Assembly (NCBI GenBank): GCA_964614915.1
Contig: CAZTNC010000019.1
Location: 1-64,000 of the forward strand
Source: WTFY01 sp964614915
GTDB lineage: Bacteria; Pseudomonadota; Gammaproteobacteria; UBA4575
DNA: 64,000 nucleotides
Direction: 5' to 3'
Both the position numbers and the translations under genes were made by a program. Positions 55,512 to 64,000 of the stretch are shown piece after piece (the stretch's first letter is position 1; each line of letters starts with the position of its first letter). The notes under the pieces are model-generated. The model made no database searches. It had not been told where the DNA came from and worked only from the letters and a program-made list of their open reading frames with translations.

Positions 55512-55546
55512 GCGAACTTCAGGTCGCGCCTGACCTGCAAGTTCGC
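55512..55546 (+). terminator. Long hairpin after the PuuD-like gene
   Basis: gcgaactt then aggtc, loop gcgcct, gacct then aagttcgc: a 13-bp stem interrupted by one or two bases. It lies directly after the stop at 55505. The T run is poor (acccggccttt), so it may be a terminator or a processing hairpin. Its right arm (gacctgcaagttcgc) recurs at 47637-47651. Confidence 0.5.
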
Positions 55547-55653
55547 ACCCGGCCTTTACTGATCGCCAGACAAAAAGTGTGAACATGCATTCCGGCGGCC
55601 CAGGTGGCTGCCGTTTTTATTTATATATTTGAAAGACAGTGTGACAGATCGTG

Positions 55654-56865
55654 ATGGACAGTAAACATTTGATGAGCACCTATGCGCGCAAGCCGGTGGC
55701 GTTTGAGCGCGGAGACGGAGCTTGGCTGTATGCCGCAGACGGCGAGGACGAGCGCTATCTCGATGCACTGTCGGGGCTTGCAGTCTGTGGCCTGGGCCAC
55801 GCGCACCCGGCCGTGAGCGCGGCCATTGCCGAGCAAAGTGCCAAGCTCATGCATACCTCCAATATCTACACCATCCCGTTGCAGGAAGAGCTGGCGGCAC
55901 GGCTTTGCCGGGTATCGGGGCTGGATGCAGCCTTTTTCTGCAATTCCGGTGCCGAGGCCATCGAGGCCGCGATCAAGCTGGCCCGCCTGCATGCACATGC
56001 CAAAAGCCAACCGGACGCGCGAATTATTGTCACCGAAAACAGCTTCCACGGGCGCACCCTGGCGGCACTGACGGCGACCGGCAACCCGGCGTTCCAGTCC
56101 GGATTCGAACCTTTGGTACCCGGTTTTGCACGTGTGCCCTTCAACGACCTGGAGGCCGTGCAGGCCGCTCTCGAGGAAAATCCGGGAGGTGCGGCCGTGC
56201 TGGTGGAGCCGATCCAGTGCGAGGGTGGAATCAACATCCCGGCCCCGGGCTACCTGTCCGGGTTGCGCGCCCTATGTGACCGCCACGGGGCCCTGCTGAT
56301 CCTGGATGAAGTACAGACCGGCAACGGGCGCACCGGAAAGTGGTTCTGCTACCAGCACGAAGCCGTGCTCCCGGACATCACGGTCATGGCCAAGGGACTG
56401 GCAAATGGGGTGCCGATAGGGGCTTGCCTGGCTCGCCAGCCGGTGGCGGAATTGTTCTCGCCCGGAGCCCACGGCTCCACGTTTGGGGGAAATCCACTGG
56501 CCTGCCGGGCTGCGATCGCAACACTGGACACAATCGAGCAAAAGGACCTGTGTTCGCACGCGAGCGAACTGGGAGGCTACCTGCTTGACGCGCTTAAGAC
56601 CCGGCTTTCGGACTGCTCCTGTGTCCGGGAAATTCGTGGCAAGGGCCTGATCCTCGCAATTGAATTAACGCAACCCTGCGCCTCGCTGGTCGACATGTGC
56701 CTAGAGCAGAAGCTGCTGATCAACGTGACCGCAGAGCGCGTCATCCGATTGCTGCCGCCCCTGATCCTGGAGCAGGACCAGGCCGATCGCCTCGTCGAGA
56801 TCCTGGCCGGCTGCATCCTGCGTTTTGCCGAATCCGAGAAACCGGGCAACGGAGACCGAGCATGA
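55654..56865 (+). CDS. argD: Acetylornithine aminotransferase
   Basis: 403 residues from ATG 55654; GTG one codon earlier and ATG 55672 are alternatives. Class III PLP aminotransferase: FFCNSGAEAIEAAIKLARLH, LILDEVQTGNGRTGKWFCYQ and PLP lysine in ITVMAKGLANGVPIGACLAR. It acts in arginine synthesis. The stop overlaps argF by four bases (ATGA). Confidence 0.92.
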   Translation: MDSKHLMSTYARKPVAFERGDGAWLYAADGEDERYLDALSGLAVCGLGHAHPAVSAAIAEQSAKLMHTSNIYTIPLQEELAARLCRVSGLDAAFFCNSGAEAIEAAIKLARLHAHAKSQPDARIIVTENSFHGRTLAALTATGNPAFQSGFEPLVPGFARVPFNDLEAVQAALEENPGGAAVLVEPIQCEGGINIPAPGYLSGLRALCDRHGALLILDEVQTGNGRTGKWFCYQHEAVLPDITVMAKGLANGVPIGACLARQPVAELFSPGAHGSTFGGNPLACRAAIATLDTIEQKDLCSHASELGGYLLDALKTRLSDCSCVREIRGKGLILAIELTQPCASLVDMCLEQKLLINVTAERVIRLLPPLILEQDQADRLVEILAGCILRFAESEKPGNGDRA

Positions 56866-57764
56866 GCACGCGCCACTTTCTCAGCCTCCTGGATCTTGCG
56901 CCGCAGACGTTGCAGGATCTGCTGGTGCGCGCGGTCGAGCTGAAGAAATGGCTGAGAGCCGGCAAGACCCATATCCCGCTGGCGCAAAAAACGCTGGCCA
57001 TGGTCTTCGACAAGTCCTCCACCCGCACCCGCGTGTCGTTCGAGACGGGCATGATTCAACTGGGCGGACAGGCGATGTTCCTGTCGCCCCGCGACACCCA
57101 GTTCGGCCGCGGCGAGCCCATCGAGGACAGTGCGCGGGTGCTGTCCCGAATGGTGGATGCGGTGCTGATCCGCACCTATGAACATGCCAACGTCGAGACG
57201 TTCGCCGCACATTCCTCGGTGCCTGTCATCAATGGCCTCACCGACCGTTACCATCCGTGCCAGCTGCTGGCCGACATGCAGACCTGGCTAGAACACCGGG
57301 GCAGCATCCGTGGGGCCACGGTCGCCTGGGTGGGAGACGGCAACAACATGTGCCATTCCTACATCAATGCGGCGCGCCAGTTCGACTTCCAGCTGAACAT
57401 TGCCTGCCCTGAAAAGTATTCTCCCAAGGCCTCCGTGCTGGAGCCCGCCGGAGATCGCATCCGTCTGATGGACGAGGCTGCGGCTGCGGTAGAGGGATCT
57501 GACCTCGTCGTCACCGACGTGTGGGCCAGCATGGGACAGGAGCAGGAAGCCGATGAACGCCTCGACGTGTTCAAGGCCTACCAGGTGAACGAGTCCCTGA
57601 TGGCACTGGCAAGCAAGGATGCGCTGTTCATGCACTGTCTGCCTGCACATCGGGATGAAGAGGTCACCGAAGGCGTCCTGAACGGCCCGCAAAGTGTGGT
57701 CTGGGACGAGGCGGAAAACCGCCTCCATGCGCAAAAGGCCCTGCTGGAAATGCTGATGGGCTGA
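56862..57764 (+). CDS. argF: Ornithine carbamoyltransferase
   Basis: 300 residues from ATG 56862. Carbamoyl-phosphate site DKSSTRTRVSFETGM, PVINGLTDRYHPCQLLADMQ and ornithine-site Cys in MHCLPAHRDEEVTEGVL. It makes citrulline. It is translationally coupled to argD. Confidence 0.96.
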   Translation: MSTRHFLSLLDLAPQTLQDLLVRAVELKKWLRAGKTHIPLAQKTLAMVFDKSSTRTRVSFETGMIQLGGQAMFLSPRDTQFGRGEPIEDSARVLSRMVDAVLIRTYEHANVETFAAHSSVPVINGLTDRYHPCQLLADMQTWLEHRGSIRGATVAWVGDGNNMCHSYINAARQFDFQLNIACPEKYSPKASVLEPAGDRIRLMDEAAAAVEGSDLVVTDVWASMGQEQEADERLDVFKAYQVNESLMALASKDALFMHCLPAHRDEEVTEGVLNGPQSVVWDEAENRLHAQKALLEMLMG

Positions 57765-57791
57765 TGCACCGGGCGCATCCGCCGCCTGGGA

Positions 57792-58781
57792 TCAGCGTTT
57801 TCTTGCAAGCACCAGCGAAAAATACTCGTCGCCGGGTGCAAAATGCATGTCTTCGGTGAGGGCACTCCCTTCGAGCAGGTGGCGAATGGAGGCACGGGTG
57901 TACTTTCGGCTGATTTCGGTCAGGATCGTCTCACCCGCCGCAATGTCCAGGGTCTCGTCGAGGCCTGCCAGCAGGACCTGCTGGGCCTGCCGGGCCACGA
58001 GGTACATCTCGATCTGTTCCCGGGCCTCCTGATAGACGGCGCGGTGTGAGAAGTTCTCGAGCCTGAAATTTCCTCCCAGGCGGGTGTTCAGCACCTGCAG
58101 CACGTTCAGGTTGAACTGGGCCGTGATGCCTTCGTCATCATCATAGGCCTGCTCGAGGACCTTCCTGTCCTTGACCCGGTCCAGGCCCAGCAAAAAGGCA
58201 TCCCCGGGGCTCATGATCCCGGACACACCGGCGAGAAGCTCCATTGCCTCGGCTTCAGTGAAATTGCCGATCGAACTGCCGATGAAGACAAACAGTATCG
58301 GCCCGTCGAGCTTTGGCAGGGCTTGAAGGGCACCCAGATACTCGCCTGTCAGGGCTTCGATCTGCAATCGGGGATAGTGGTACAGCAGGCGTGCGGCGGA
58401 CTCGATCAGCACCTCCTCGCAAACATCGATTGGCACATAGGTGAAGGGTTGTGAGTCGGCGGCAAGTTTGGAGAGCAGGATTTCTGTTTTCACCGAGGTT
58501 CCTGCACCCAGTTCCACGCAGGCCCGTGGTTGCACGGCCGCAATGATCTCGCCCGCATGCTGTTCGAGCAGCCCGGACTCGGTGCGGGTCAGGTAGTAGT
58601 GCCGGGTCTTGCAGATGGCATCGAACAGCCTTGAGCCGGCCTCGTCATAGAAGTACTTGGGCGGCAGGCTGCGCGGTGTGCACAGCATGCCCTTCAGCAC
58701 GTCGTGCTTTAGGGTTTTCAGTTCATCCTGAGGGGATAACGCCTTGATCCGGAAGCGCTCACGGGGCAGGTCCATGTCCAT
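57792..58781 (-). CDS. egtD: L-histidine N-alpha-methyltransferase
   Basis: 329 residues from Met 58781; about 38 further upstream residues are non-conserved. SAM-binding VELGAGTSVKTEILL, then FVFIGSSIGNFTEAEAMELL, the EgtD-specific strand. It trimethylates histidine to hercynine in ergothioneine synthesis. The EgtB sulfoxide synthase is not adjacent. Confidence 0.88.
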   Translation of the reverse strand: MDMDLPRERFRIKALSPQDELKTLKHDVLKGMLCTPRSLPPKYFYDEAGSRLFDAICKTRHYYLTRTESGLLEQHAGEIIAAVQPRACVELGAGTSVKTEILLSKLAADSQPFTYVPIDVCEEVLIESAARLLYHYPRLQIEALTGEYLGALQALPKLDGPILFVFIGSSIGNFTEAEAMELLAGVSGIMSPGDAFLLGLDRVKDRKVLEQAYDDDEGITAQFNLNVLQVLNTRLGGNFRLENFSHRAVYQEAREQIEMYLVARQAQQVLLAGLDETLDIAAGETILTEISRKYTRASIRHLLEGSALTEDMHFAPGDEYFSLVLARKR

Positions 58782-58978
58782 TCGATATACTCTCGGTTTC
58801 AGGGTAGCATTGCAAGCGGGAGCTGTCTGACCGGAGTGGACAGGCGGTGCCTGCAATGGGATACATGACCGGCCCCCGCCACCCGGTCCGTTCATGAGGA
58901 ATCCACACGTTGCCGAGCATAAACGAAAGCCAGTAACGAACGTATCGCAGGGAGCCGCTATGAAATTAAGGTGTGGAA

Positions 58979-59827
58979 ATGAAACCTGCCGCCCATAACG
59001 AGGATGCGCTGAAAGATATTTGGCACACCGTGCGGGCTGCCCTGAAAGAGGACATCGGACAGGGCGATGCGACGGCGTCGCTGTTCAACACCGGGGAGCA
59101 GGCCCGGGCTGCGGTGATCTGCCGGGAGGAGGCGGTCCTGTGCGGTCAGGACTGGTTCAACGAGACCCTGCACCAGCTGGATACCGAGCTGCAGGTCGAC
59201 TGGAAAATGCGGGACGGCGATGCCATCGAAAAAGATGCGACCGTGTGCACCATGGAAGGCTCGGCAAAGGTGATCCTCAGTGGGGAACGCACTGCGCTGA
59301 ACTTCCTAGCGACCCTGTCGGCGACGGCCACCTGCACCCGAAAATTCGTGGAGCGCATCTCGGGAACTTCCGCACAAATTCTGGACACCCGCAAAACCCT
59401 GCCGGGGATGCGCTATGCACAGAAATACGCCGTCCAGTGCGGTGGTGGCATGAACCACCGGATGGGATTGTACGACGCCATCCTCATCAAGGAGAATCAC
59501 ATCGCCACTGCAGGCTCGATTGGCAAGGCGGCGGGGCTGGCCAAAAAGCATTTCCCGGCGCTGAAAATTGAAATCGAGGTCGAGAACTGCGAGGAGCTTG
59601 AAGAGGCCCTGGAAACAGAGGTGGATACGATTTTGCTGGACAACTTCTCCCTGTCCGAACTGCAGGCGGCCGTGGCCCTGAACAAGGACCGCAAAAAACT
59701 GGAGGCTTCGGGGAGCATCAACCTGGACAATGTCCGCGAGGTGGCCAAGACCGGGGTGCAGTACATTTCCGTCGGAGCCATCACCAAGAACATTCAGGCA
59801 GTGGATTTCTCCATGCGCTTCGAGTGA
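58979..59827 (+). CDS. nadC: Nicotinate-nucleotide pyrophosphorylase (carboxylating)
   Basis: 282 residues from ATG 58979 (GTG 58973 also possible). Quinolinate PRT family: ALKEDIGQGDATASLF, DTRKTLPGMRYAQKYAVQCG, GGMNHRMGLYDAILIKENHI. It makes nicotinate mononucleotide from quinolinate in NAD synthesis. It is 18 bases from the convergent mazG. Confidence 0.95.
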   Translation: MKPAAHNEDALKDIWHTVRAALKEDIGQGDATASLFNTGEQARAAVICREEAVLCGQDWFNETLHQLDTELQVDWKMRDGDAIEKDATVCTMEGSAKVILSGERTALNFLATLSATATCTRKFVERISGTSAQILDTRKTLPGMRYAQKYAVQCGGGMNHRMGLYDAILIKENHIATAGSIGKAAGLAKKHFPALKIEIEVENCEELEEALETEVDTILLDNFSLSELQAAVALNKDRKKLEASGSINLDNVREVAKTGVQYISVGAITKNIQAVDFSMRFE

Positions 59828-59845
59828 TGCTGCGGGACTGCCGGG

Positions 59846-60613
59846 TTATTTGAGTTTGGCGGCTTGCCAGGCCTGTTCCATTTCTTCCATCGAGCAGTTC
59901 GCCAGACTCTTCCCCTGTTGCGCCATCTGCTGTTCGATGCTGCGGAAACGGTGCCGGAATTTCTCGTTGCTTTTGCGAAGCGCCTCCTCTGCGCTGATAT
60001 TCAGGTGCCGGCCCAGATTGACTACTGAGAACAGCAGGTCTCCGAGCTCCTCTGTGAGACGGCCTTGCTCATCCTCCGCTGCAAGTACTTCCTCGAGTTC
60101 GGCGAGTTCCTCGGCAATTTTCGAGAGCACTGGCCGGGCTTCCTGCCAGTCAAAACCGACTGAAGCCGCGCGTTCTTGAATTTTCCAGGCGCGCAGCAGC
60201 TGCGGCAACGCATCCGGGATATCGTCCAGCAAGGTGCCCGAGCCCGGTTTCGCCCTGCGCTCCGCCTCCTTGATGTCATCCCAGGTCGCCCCATCAGGCG
60301 CGCCCTGCTCTTCAAAAATGTTGGGATGACGGCGAACCAGCTTGTCACTGATACTTCTTGCCACATCGTCGAGATCAAACAAATCCTGCTCCCTTGCCAT
60401 TTGCGCATAGAAAACGATTTGCAGCAGCAAGTCCCCCAACTCCTCCCTGAGCAGCGGGAAATCCTGCTTGTCGATCGCCGCGGCCACCTCGTAGACCTCC
60501 TCGATGGTATAGGGGAGCAGCGAGGCGAAGGTCTGGCGGTTGTCCCAGGGGCAGCCACGCTCCGGATCGCGCAGCAGTTGCATGAGGTTGACCAGTCGGT
60601 ACAAGTTGTCCAT
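59846..60613 (-). CDS. mazG: Nucleoside triphosphate pyrophosphohydrolase MazG
   Basis: 255 residues from Met 60613, the usual two-domain form. First repeat: CPWDNRQTFASLLPYTIEEV and LREELGDLLLQIVFYAQMAR. Second repeat: EEVLAAEDEQGRLTEELGDL. It removes non-canonical or stress nucleotides. Upstream frame to 60736 lacks conservation. Confidence 0.94.
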   Translation of the reverse strand: MDNLYRLVNLMQLLRDPERGCPWDNRQTFASLLPYTIEEVYEVAAAIDKQDFPLLREELGDLLLQIVFYAQMAREQDLFDLDDVARSISDKLVRRHPNIFEEQGAPDGATWDDIKEAERRAKPGSGTLLDDIPDALPQLLRAWKIQERAASVGFDWQEARPVLSKIAEELAELEEVLAAEDEQGRLTEELGDLLFSVVNLGRHLNISAEEALRKSNEKFRHRFRSIEQQMAQQGKSLANCSMEEMEQAWQAAKLK

Positions 60614-60932
60614 GGCAATATCGTCTATCGGCTTGTCGGCATGGCAGTGTGTTCCATTCTTCGCACGGTTTCCAATAAAAATACAGAACCGTCCGCCAGT
60701 TTTGCGGTTACACGGTGAAATCCGGCATTCCTGCACAACAAACGCGCAATTCCCGATGTATGCATGTCTCTTTAGGGATAGGAATACGGCAAACGCGCGG
60801 ATAAAAAATTTTTAAGACTTATATATTTACATTCACGATGTATAATTAGCGGTTCTGACTTTTGTTTTCGGTGACCCTCACCAGTATCACCGGACTCTAT
60901 ACACATTTACTGAATTTACAGGGAAATTTGAG
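60614..60932. promoter_or_regulatory. Intergenic region with likely pckG promoter
   Basis: About 320 bases between divergent mazG and pckG, AT-rich to the right. A TATAAT -10 hexamer lies at 60841-60846, about 87 bases before the pckG start, without a clear consensus -35. No RNA gene or ORF is supported. Confidence 0.4.
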
Positions 60933-62690
60933 ATGACAACAACGAATGATGCCCTCGCAAAGTGGGTAGACGAGGTGGCAGCACGAACCCGGCCGGACGA
61001 GATCGTCTGGTGTGACGGCAGTGACGCCGAGTTCGACAGGATGGTAGACCAGATGCTTGAAAGCGGCACGCTGATGAGACTGAACGAGGAGACGCATCCC
61101 AACTGCTATCTGCACCGTTCAGACCCCTCTGACGTGGCACGTGTGGAGCATCTTACCTACGTCTGCACCCGGGACGAGGAAGATGCTGGCCCCAACAACC
61201 ACTGGATGGACCCGGATGAGGCGCACACCATGGTGGACGGCCTGTTTGAAGGCTGCATGGAAGGCCGGACCATGTACGTCATCCCCTATTGCATGGGACC
61301 GATCGACTCCCCCCTGTCCCGAAACGGGGTGGAAATTACTGACAGCCCGTACGTAGTGGCCAATATGAAGATCATGGCGCGTATCGGGACCCCGGCACTG
61401 GAACGGATTGAACGGGACGGAACATTCGTCAGGGGGCTGCATTCCATTGGCGACCTGGATCCAGAGAAACGTTTCATCCTGCACTTCCCTGAAGAGTTGT
61501 ATATCAAGAGCATCGGCTCGGGCTACGGCGGCAATGCGCTGCTGGGCAAGAAGTGCCATGCATTGCGTATCGCGAGCTGGCAGGCCCGCACGGAAGGCTG
61601 GCTGGCCGAGCACATGCTGATTGTCGGGCTGGAAAGCCCGCAGGGTGAGACCCACTATATTGCATGTGCCTTCCCGTCCGCGTGCGGGAAAACCAATCTC
61701 GCCATGCTGATTCCGCCGGAACAGTACAAGGGATGGAAAGTGACCACGGTGGGAGATGACATCTGCTGGATGCATTTGCGTGACGACGGGCGGCTTTGGG
61801 CGATCAATCCCGAATCCGGTTATTTCGGAGTCGTGCCTGGCACCAACGAGTGGTCCAACAAAAACGCGTACGACACCCTGAAAAGTGATGCGATCTTTAC
61901 AAACGTCGGGGTCACGGCCAACAACGAACCCTGGTGGGAAGAAAAGGATGACGGCAAGGAGCCGGTGCTGGACTGGAAAGGCAACCCGTATGATGCCGAG
62001 GTGGGTCCTGCAGCCCACCCCAACTCACGGTTTACCGTATCCGCAAAGAACAATCCCGTCTACTCTCCCATGGCGGACCACCCGGATGGCGTACCGATTT
62101 CAGCCGTGGTATTCGGCGGACGCCGCAAAGACGTGGCGCCGCTGGTATACGAAGCGAAGGACTGGGATCATGGGGTGCTGGTCGGTGCTTCCTGCGCCTC
62201 GGAGATGACGGCTGCCGCGATTGGCGGGGCAGGACAGACCCGGCGTGATCCCATGGCCATGAAGCCATTCTGCGGGTATAACTTTGGAGATTACTTTGCA
62301 CACTGGCTCAGCTTCGGGGGCAAATCAGACAAGTTGCCCAAGATCTTCTGTGTAAACTGGTTCCGACGTGATCAGGACGGCAAGTTCCTGTGGCCGGGCT
62401 TTGGGGAAAACATGAGGGTCCTGGCCTGGATTGTGGAACGCTGCCAAGGCCAGCGTGATGCCCGGGAGACCCCGATCGGGTTCTTGCCCAAGGTCGAGGA
62501 TATCGATATCGATGGTATCGATGTCTCCAGTGAGACGATGCAGGCATTGTTGTCGGTGGATCCGGAGTTGTGGAAACAGGAAACGGTGGCTATCAGTGAA
62601 TACTTCGCCGAGTTTGGCGACCGTATACCACAGACCCTGATGACCGAGCTGGACAAGATAACCTCTGCCTTGCAGAGCAAGGCTGCCTGA
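60933..62690 (+). CDS. pckG: Phosphoenolpyruvate carboxykinase (GTP)
   Basis: 585 residues, GTP-type enzyme. P-loop CAFPSACGKTNLAMLIPP with the catalytic cysteine-containing loop, and the ending FCGYNFGDYFAHWLSFGG. It interconverts oxaloacetate and PEP. The ATG at 60933 follows a ttgag leader. A strong terminator follows at 62711. Confidence 0.97.
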   Translation: MTTTNDALAKWVDEVAARTRPDEIVWCDGSDAEFDRMVDQMLESGTLMRLNEETHPNCYLHRSDPSDVARVEHLTYVCTRDEEDAGPNNHWMDPDEAHTMVDGLFEGCMEGRTMYVIPYCMGPIDSPLSRNGVEITDSPYVVANMKIMARIGTPALERIERDGTFVRGLHSIGDLDPEKRFILHFPEELYIKSIGSGYGGNALLGKKCHALRIASWQARTEGWLAEHMLIVGLESPQGETHYIACAFPSACGKTNLAMLIPPEQYKGWKVTTVGDDICWMHLRDDGRLWAINPESGYFGVVPGTNEWSNKNAYDTLKSDAIFTNVGVTANNEPWWEEKDDGKEPVLDWKGNPYDAEVGPAAHPNSRFTVSAKNNPVYSPMADHPDGVPISAVVFGGRRKDVAPLVYEAKDWDHGVLVGASCASEMTAAAIGGAGQTRRDPMAMKPFCGYNFGDYFAHWLSFGGKSDKLPKIFCVNWFRRDQDGKFLWPGFGENMRVLAWIVERCQGQRDARETPIGFLPKVEDIDIDGIDVSSETMQALLSVDPELWKQETVAISEYFAEFGDRIPQTLMTELDKITSALQSKAA

Positions 62691-62710
62691 CGCAAATCAC
62701 TTGTGTATCG

Positions 62711-62743
62711 AGCCCCATGACAGGATGTTCATGGGGCTTTCTT
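62711..62743 (+). terminator. Rho-independent terminator after pckG
   Basis: 10-bp perfect stem agccccatga / tcatggggct with an 8-base loop, followed by ttctt. Confidence 0.85.
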
Positions 62744-62783
62744 CTGTGCCCTGGCTGCGTGCTGTCTACCGACCCTGTATCGG

Positions 62784-63296
62784 ATGACTTCACGCCGCAC
62801 GTATCCTCTTGAGAAAATCATTTCAGGCGGTCAGACCGGTGTCGATCGGGCTGCGCTGGATGCCGCACTGCATCACCGGTTCCCATGTGGTGGCTACTGT
62901 CCGAAAGGCCGCAAGGCTGAGGATGGGGTCATACACGACCGCTATCCGCTCACAGAACACGCCAGTGCGGATTATGCAAAACGCACGCTTGCCAACATCG
63001 TTCACAGTCACGGCACATTGATCATCTACGCACAGACAATGAAAGGCGGCACAGCCCTCACGGCGGACTATTGCAGCCAATGTGAAAGGCCCTTTTTTCT
63101 GGTCGATGCCCACCGCCAAGACAGTGTGCAGGCCGCTGGTCTGGCTTTGGAATTTTTCCGCAAATTTGATGTCAGATGTCTGAACGTCGCGGGTCCCCGT
63201 CACAGCCAGTGGGATGCAGGCTACCGCTATACGTACCGTTGCATGGACCATATCCTCAAGACGTGCATGCAACCAAACGGGCGTCTTTCAAGTTAG
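62784..63296 (+). CDS. Putative molybdenum-carrier / SLOG-fold protein
   Basis: 170 residues. Begins with the nucleotide-binding ISGGQTGVDRAALDAALHHR, followed by CGGYCPKGRKAEDGVI, and contains GTLIIYAQTMKGGTALTADY, all characteristic of the molybdenum-carrier-like (Rossmann/SLOG) family. A cofactor- or nucleotide-binding role is likely; the exact function is unknown. It follows the pckG terminator, so it has its own promoter. Confidence 0.8.
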   Translation: MTSRRTYPLEKIISGGQTGVDRAALDAALHHRFPCGGYCPKGRKAEDGVIHDRYPLTEHASADYAKRTLANIVHSHGTLIIYAQTMKGGTALTADYCSQCERPFFLVDAHRQDSVQAAGLALEFFRKFDVRCLNVAGPRHSQWDAGYRYTYRCMDHILKTCMQPNGRLSS

Positions 63297-63351
63297 ACCC
63301 GGACTAGGATTCTGCTACACTAACCGCACACACCCAATGCCAGAGGACAGC

Positions 63352-64000
63352 ATGCTAAGACACACCCTGATTCGCCTGATTTTCGCAGGTTTGTTTTCCA
63401 TTCTCAGCTTGCAGAACGCACATGCCAGGGACATCGACACCGTGGCACTGGTGGATGCCGCTGCAACCTCGGTGGAAACGTTTTCCATTGATCCGGACAT
63501 GGAGTGGTTGCGTCACAACATGCACAAGGCTCGGGGCATTCTGATTGTTCCCCAGTTGATCAAGGGCGGGTTCTTCTTTGGCGGGTCAGGAGGCAGCGGC
63601 GTGCTGCTTACCAAAGGAGAGGACAATATCTGGAGCTATCCCGCGTTTTACACGATGGGTTCCGGCACCATCGGGTTCCAGATGGGGGTTGAGGTCGCAG
63701 AACTGATCCTGATCATCATGACGGATCGGGGCGTGGACGGACTGCTCACCTCTTCATTCAAGCTGGGAGGCGACATCAGCATTGCAACCGGGCCCATTGG
63801 CGCTGGTGCAAAAGCCCAGTCCGTGGATATCAAGGGCAAGTCTGCCGATATCCTGGCATTCTCAAGGACGAAGGGGTTTTACGGTGGTGTGAGTGCGGAA
63901 GGTGCGGTGCTCAAGGTTCGCGAGGATCTCAACCATGCCTATTATGGCGACGACACCAAGAGTCCCCGCGCCATACTCATCGAGCACACTGTCAGTAACC
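63352..64000 (+). CDS. Secreted Ysc84-domain protein, 3' end outside window
   Basis: The frame is open to the right edge. ATG 63352 is chosen because gagga lies at good spacing; ATG 63337 is in frame upstream. A signal peptide (LIRLIFAGLFSILSLQNAHA) is followed by the Ysc84/YSC84-related lipid-binding domain: ARGILIVPQLIKGGFFFGGS, GSGVLLTK, then SADILAFSRTKGFYGGVSAE. Bacterial members are periplasmic or surface proteins of unknown role. Confidence 0.85.
   Translation, partial: MLRHTLIRLIFAGLFSILSLQNAHARDIDTVALVDAAATSVETFSIDPDMEWLRHNMHKARGILIVPQLIKGGFFFGGSGGSGVLLTKGEDNIWSYPAFYTMGSGTIGFQMGVEVAELILIIMTDRGVDGLLTSSFKLGGDISIATGPIGAGAKAQSVDIKGKSADILAFSRTKGFYGGVSAEGAVLKVREDLNHAYYGDDTKSPRAILIEHTVSN

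Overview
The window is a piece of a gammaproteobacterial chromosome. The order ihfB, rpsA, cmk, aroA, tyrA, pheA ... serC, gyrA, mtnA, MTA deaminase, ubiG, HAD phosphatase, yciK matches the block known around gyrA in Pseudomonas and relatives. LapB, MlaA, RmuC, RNase T, GTP-type PEP carboxykinase and EgtD also fit a free-living or symbiotic gammaproteobacterium. The genus cannot be fixed from the sequence.

Bases 1-8832 are an accessory island. It holds a coiled-coil membrane protein cut by the window edge, an IS3 transposase scrap, a HigB/HigA toxin-antitoxin pair, a ribbon-helix-helix/YfbU regulator, a frameshifted DUF433 antitoxin-type gene and a lone Cas9-like gene (4361-7560), then an M48 peptidase fragment and a tiny membrane ORF. 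It ends in a 46-nt 3' fragment of tRNA-Asn, the usual scar of integration into a tRNA gene. The Cas9-like gene has no cas1, cas2 or array beside it. It is split by a frameshift at a run of ten G, and has Ser where the first RuvC domain normally has its catalytic Asp. A perfect 19-bp inverted repeat and a near-perfect 17/18-bp direct repeat flank it. These are best read, as inference, as a relic CRISPR repeat and a tracrRNA anti-repeat.

Bases 8833-12690 are a second, AT-rich accessory stretch: a protein resembling the island's first gene in architecture, an outer-membrane beta-barrel, and three small unknown genes, one ending in an 18-bp perfect hairpin.

Bases 12712-20040 carry lapB, ihfB, rpsA, cmk, aroA, tyrA and pheA on the minus strand (translation, DNA bending and aromatic amino acid synthesis). 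Bases 20241-30371 form a block that separates pheA from its usual neighbour serC: a Tat-exported peptide-type ABC importer with both ATPases fused, GabD, and an acyl-CoA ligase / PLP decarboxylase / acyl carrier protein trio of the kind found with exosortase A systems. From 30496 the conserved order resumes: serC, gyrA, mtnA, MTA/SAH deaminase, ubiG, HAD phosphatase, rmuC, yciK.

Bases 40367-45888 (minus strand) hold an endonuclease III-like protein, rluB, scpB, scpA, trpS, an M50 protease and a YrdC/YciO protein. A stand-alone TnpB with intact catalytic residues follows at 45997-47199, bounded by 15-bp inverted repeats. The rest is housekeeping: yciI, folE, mlaA, argG, rnt, grxD, an asparagine-synthase-type amidotransferase, hyuB, a PuuD-like membrane protein, argD-argF, egtD, nadC, mazG, pckG, a molybdenum-carrier-like protein, and the start of a Ysc84-domain secreted protein that runs off the right edge.
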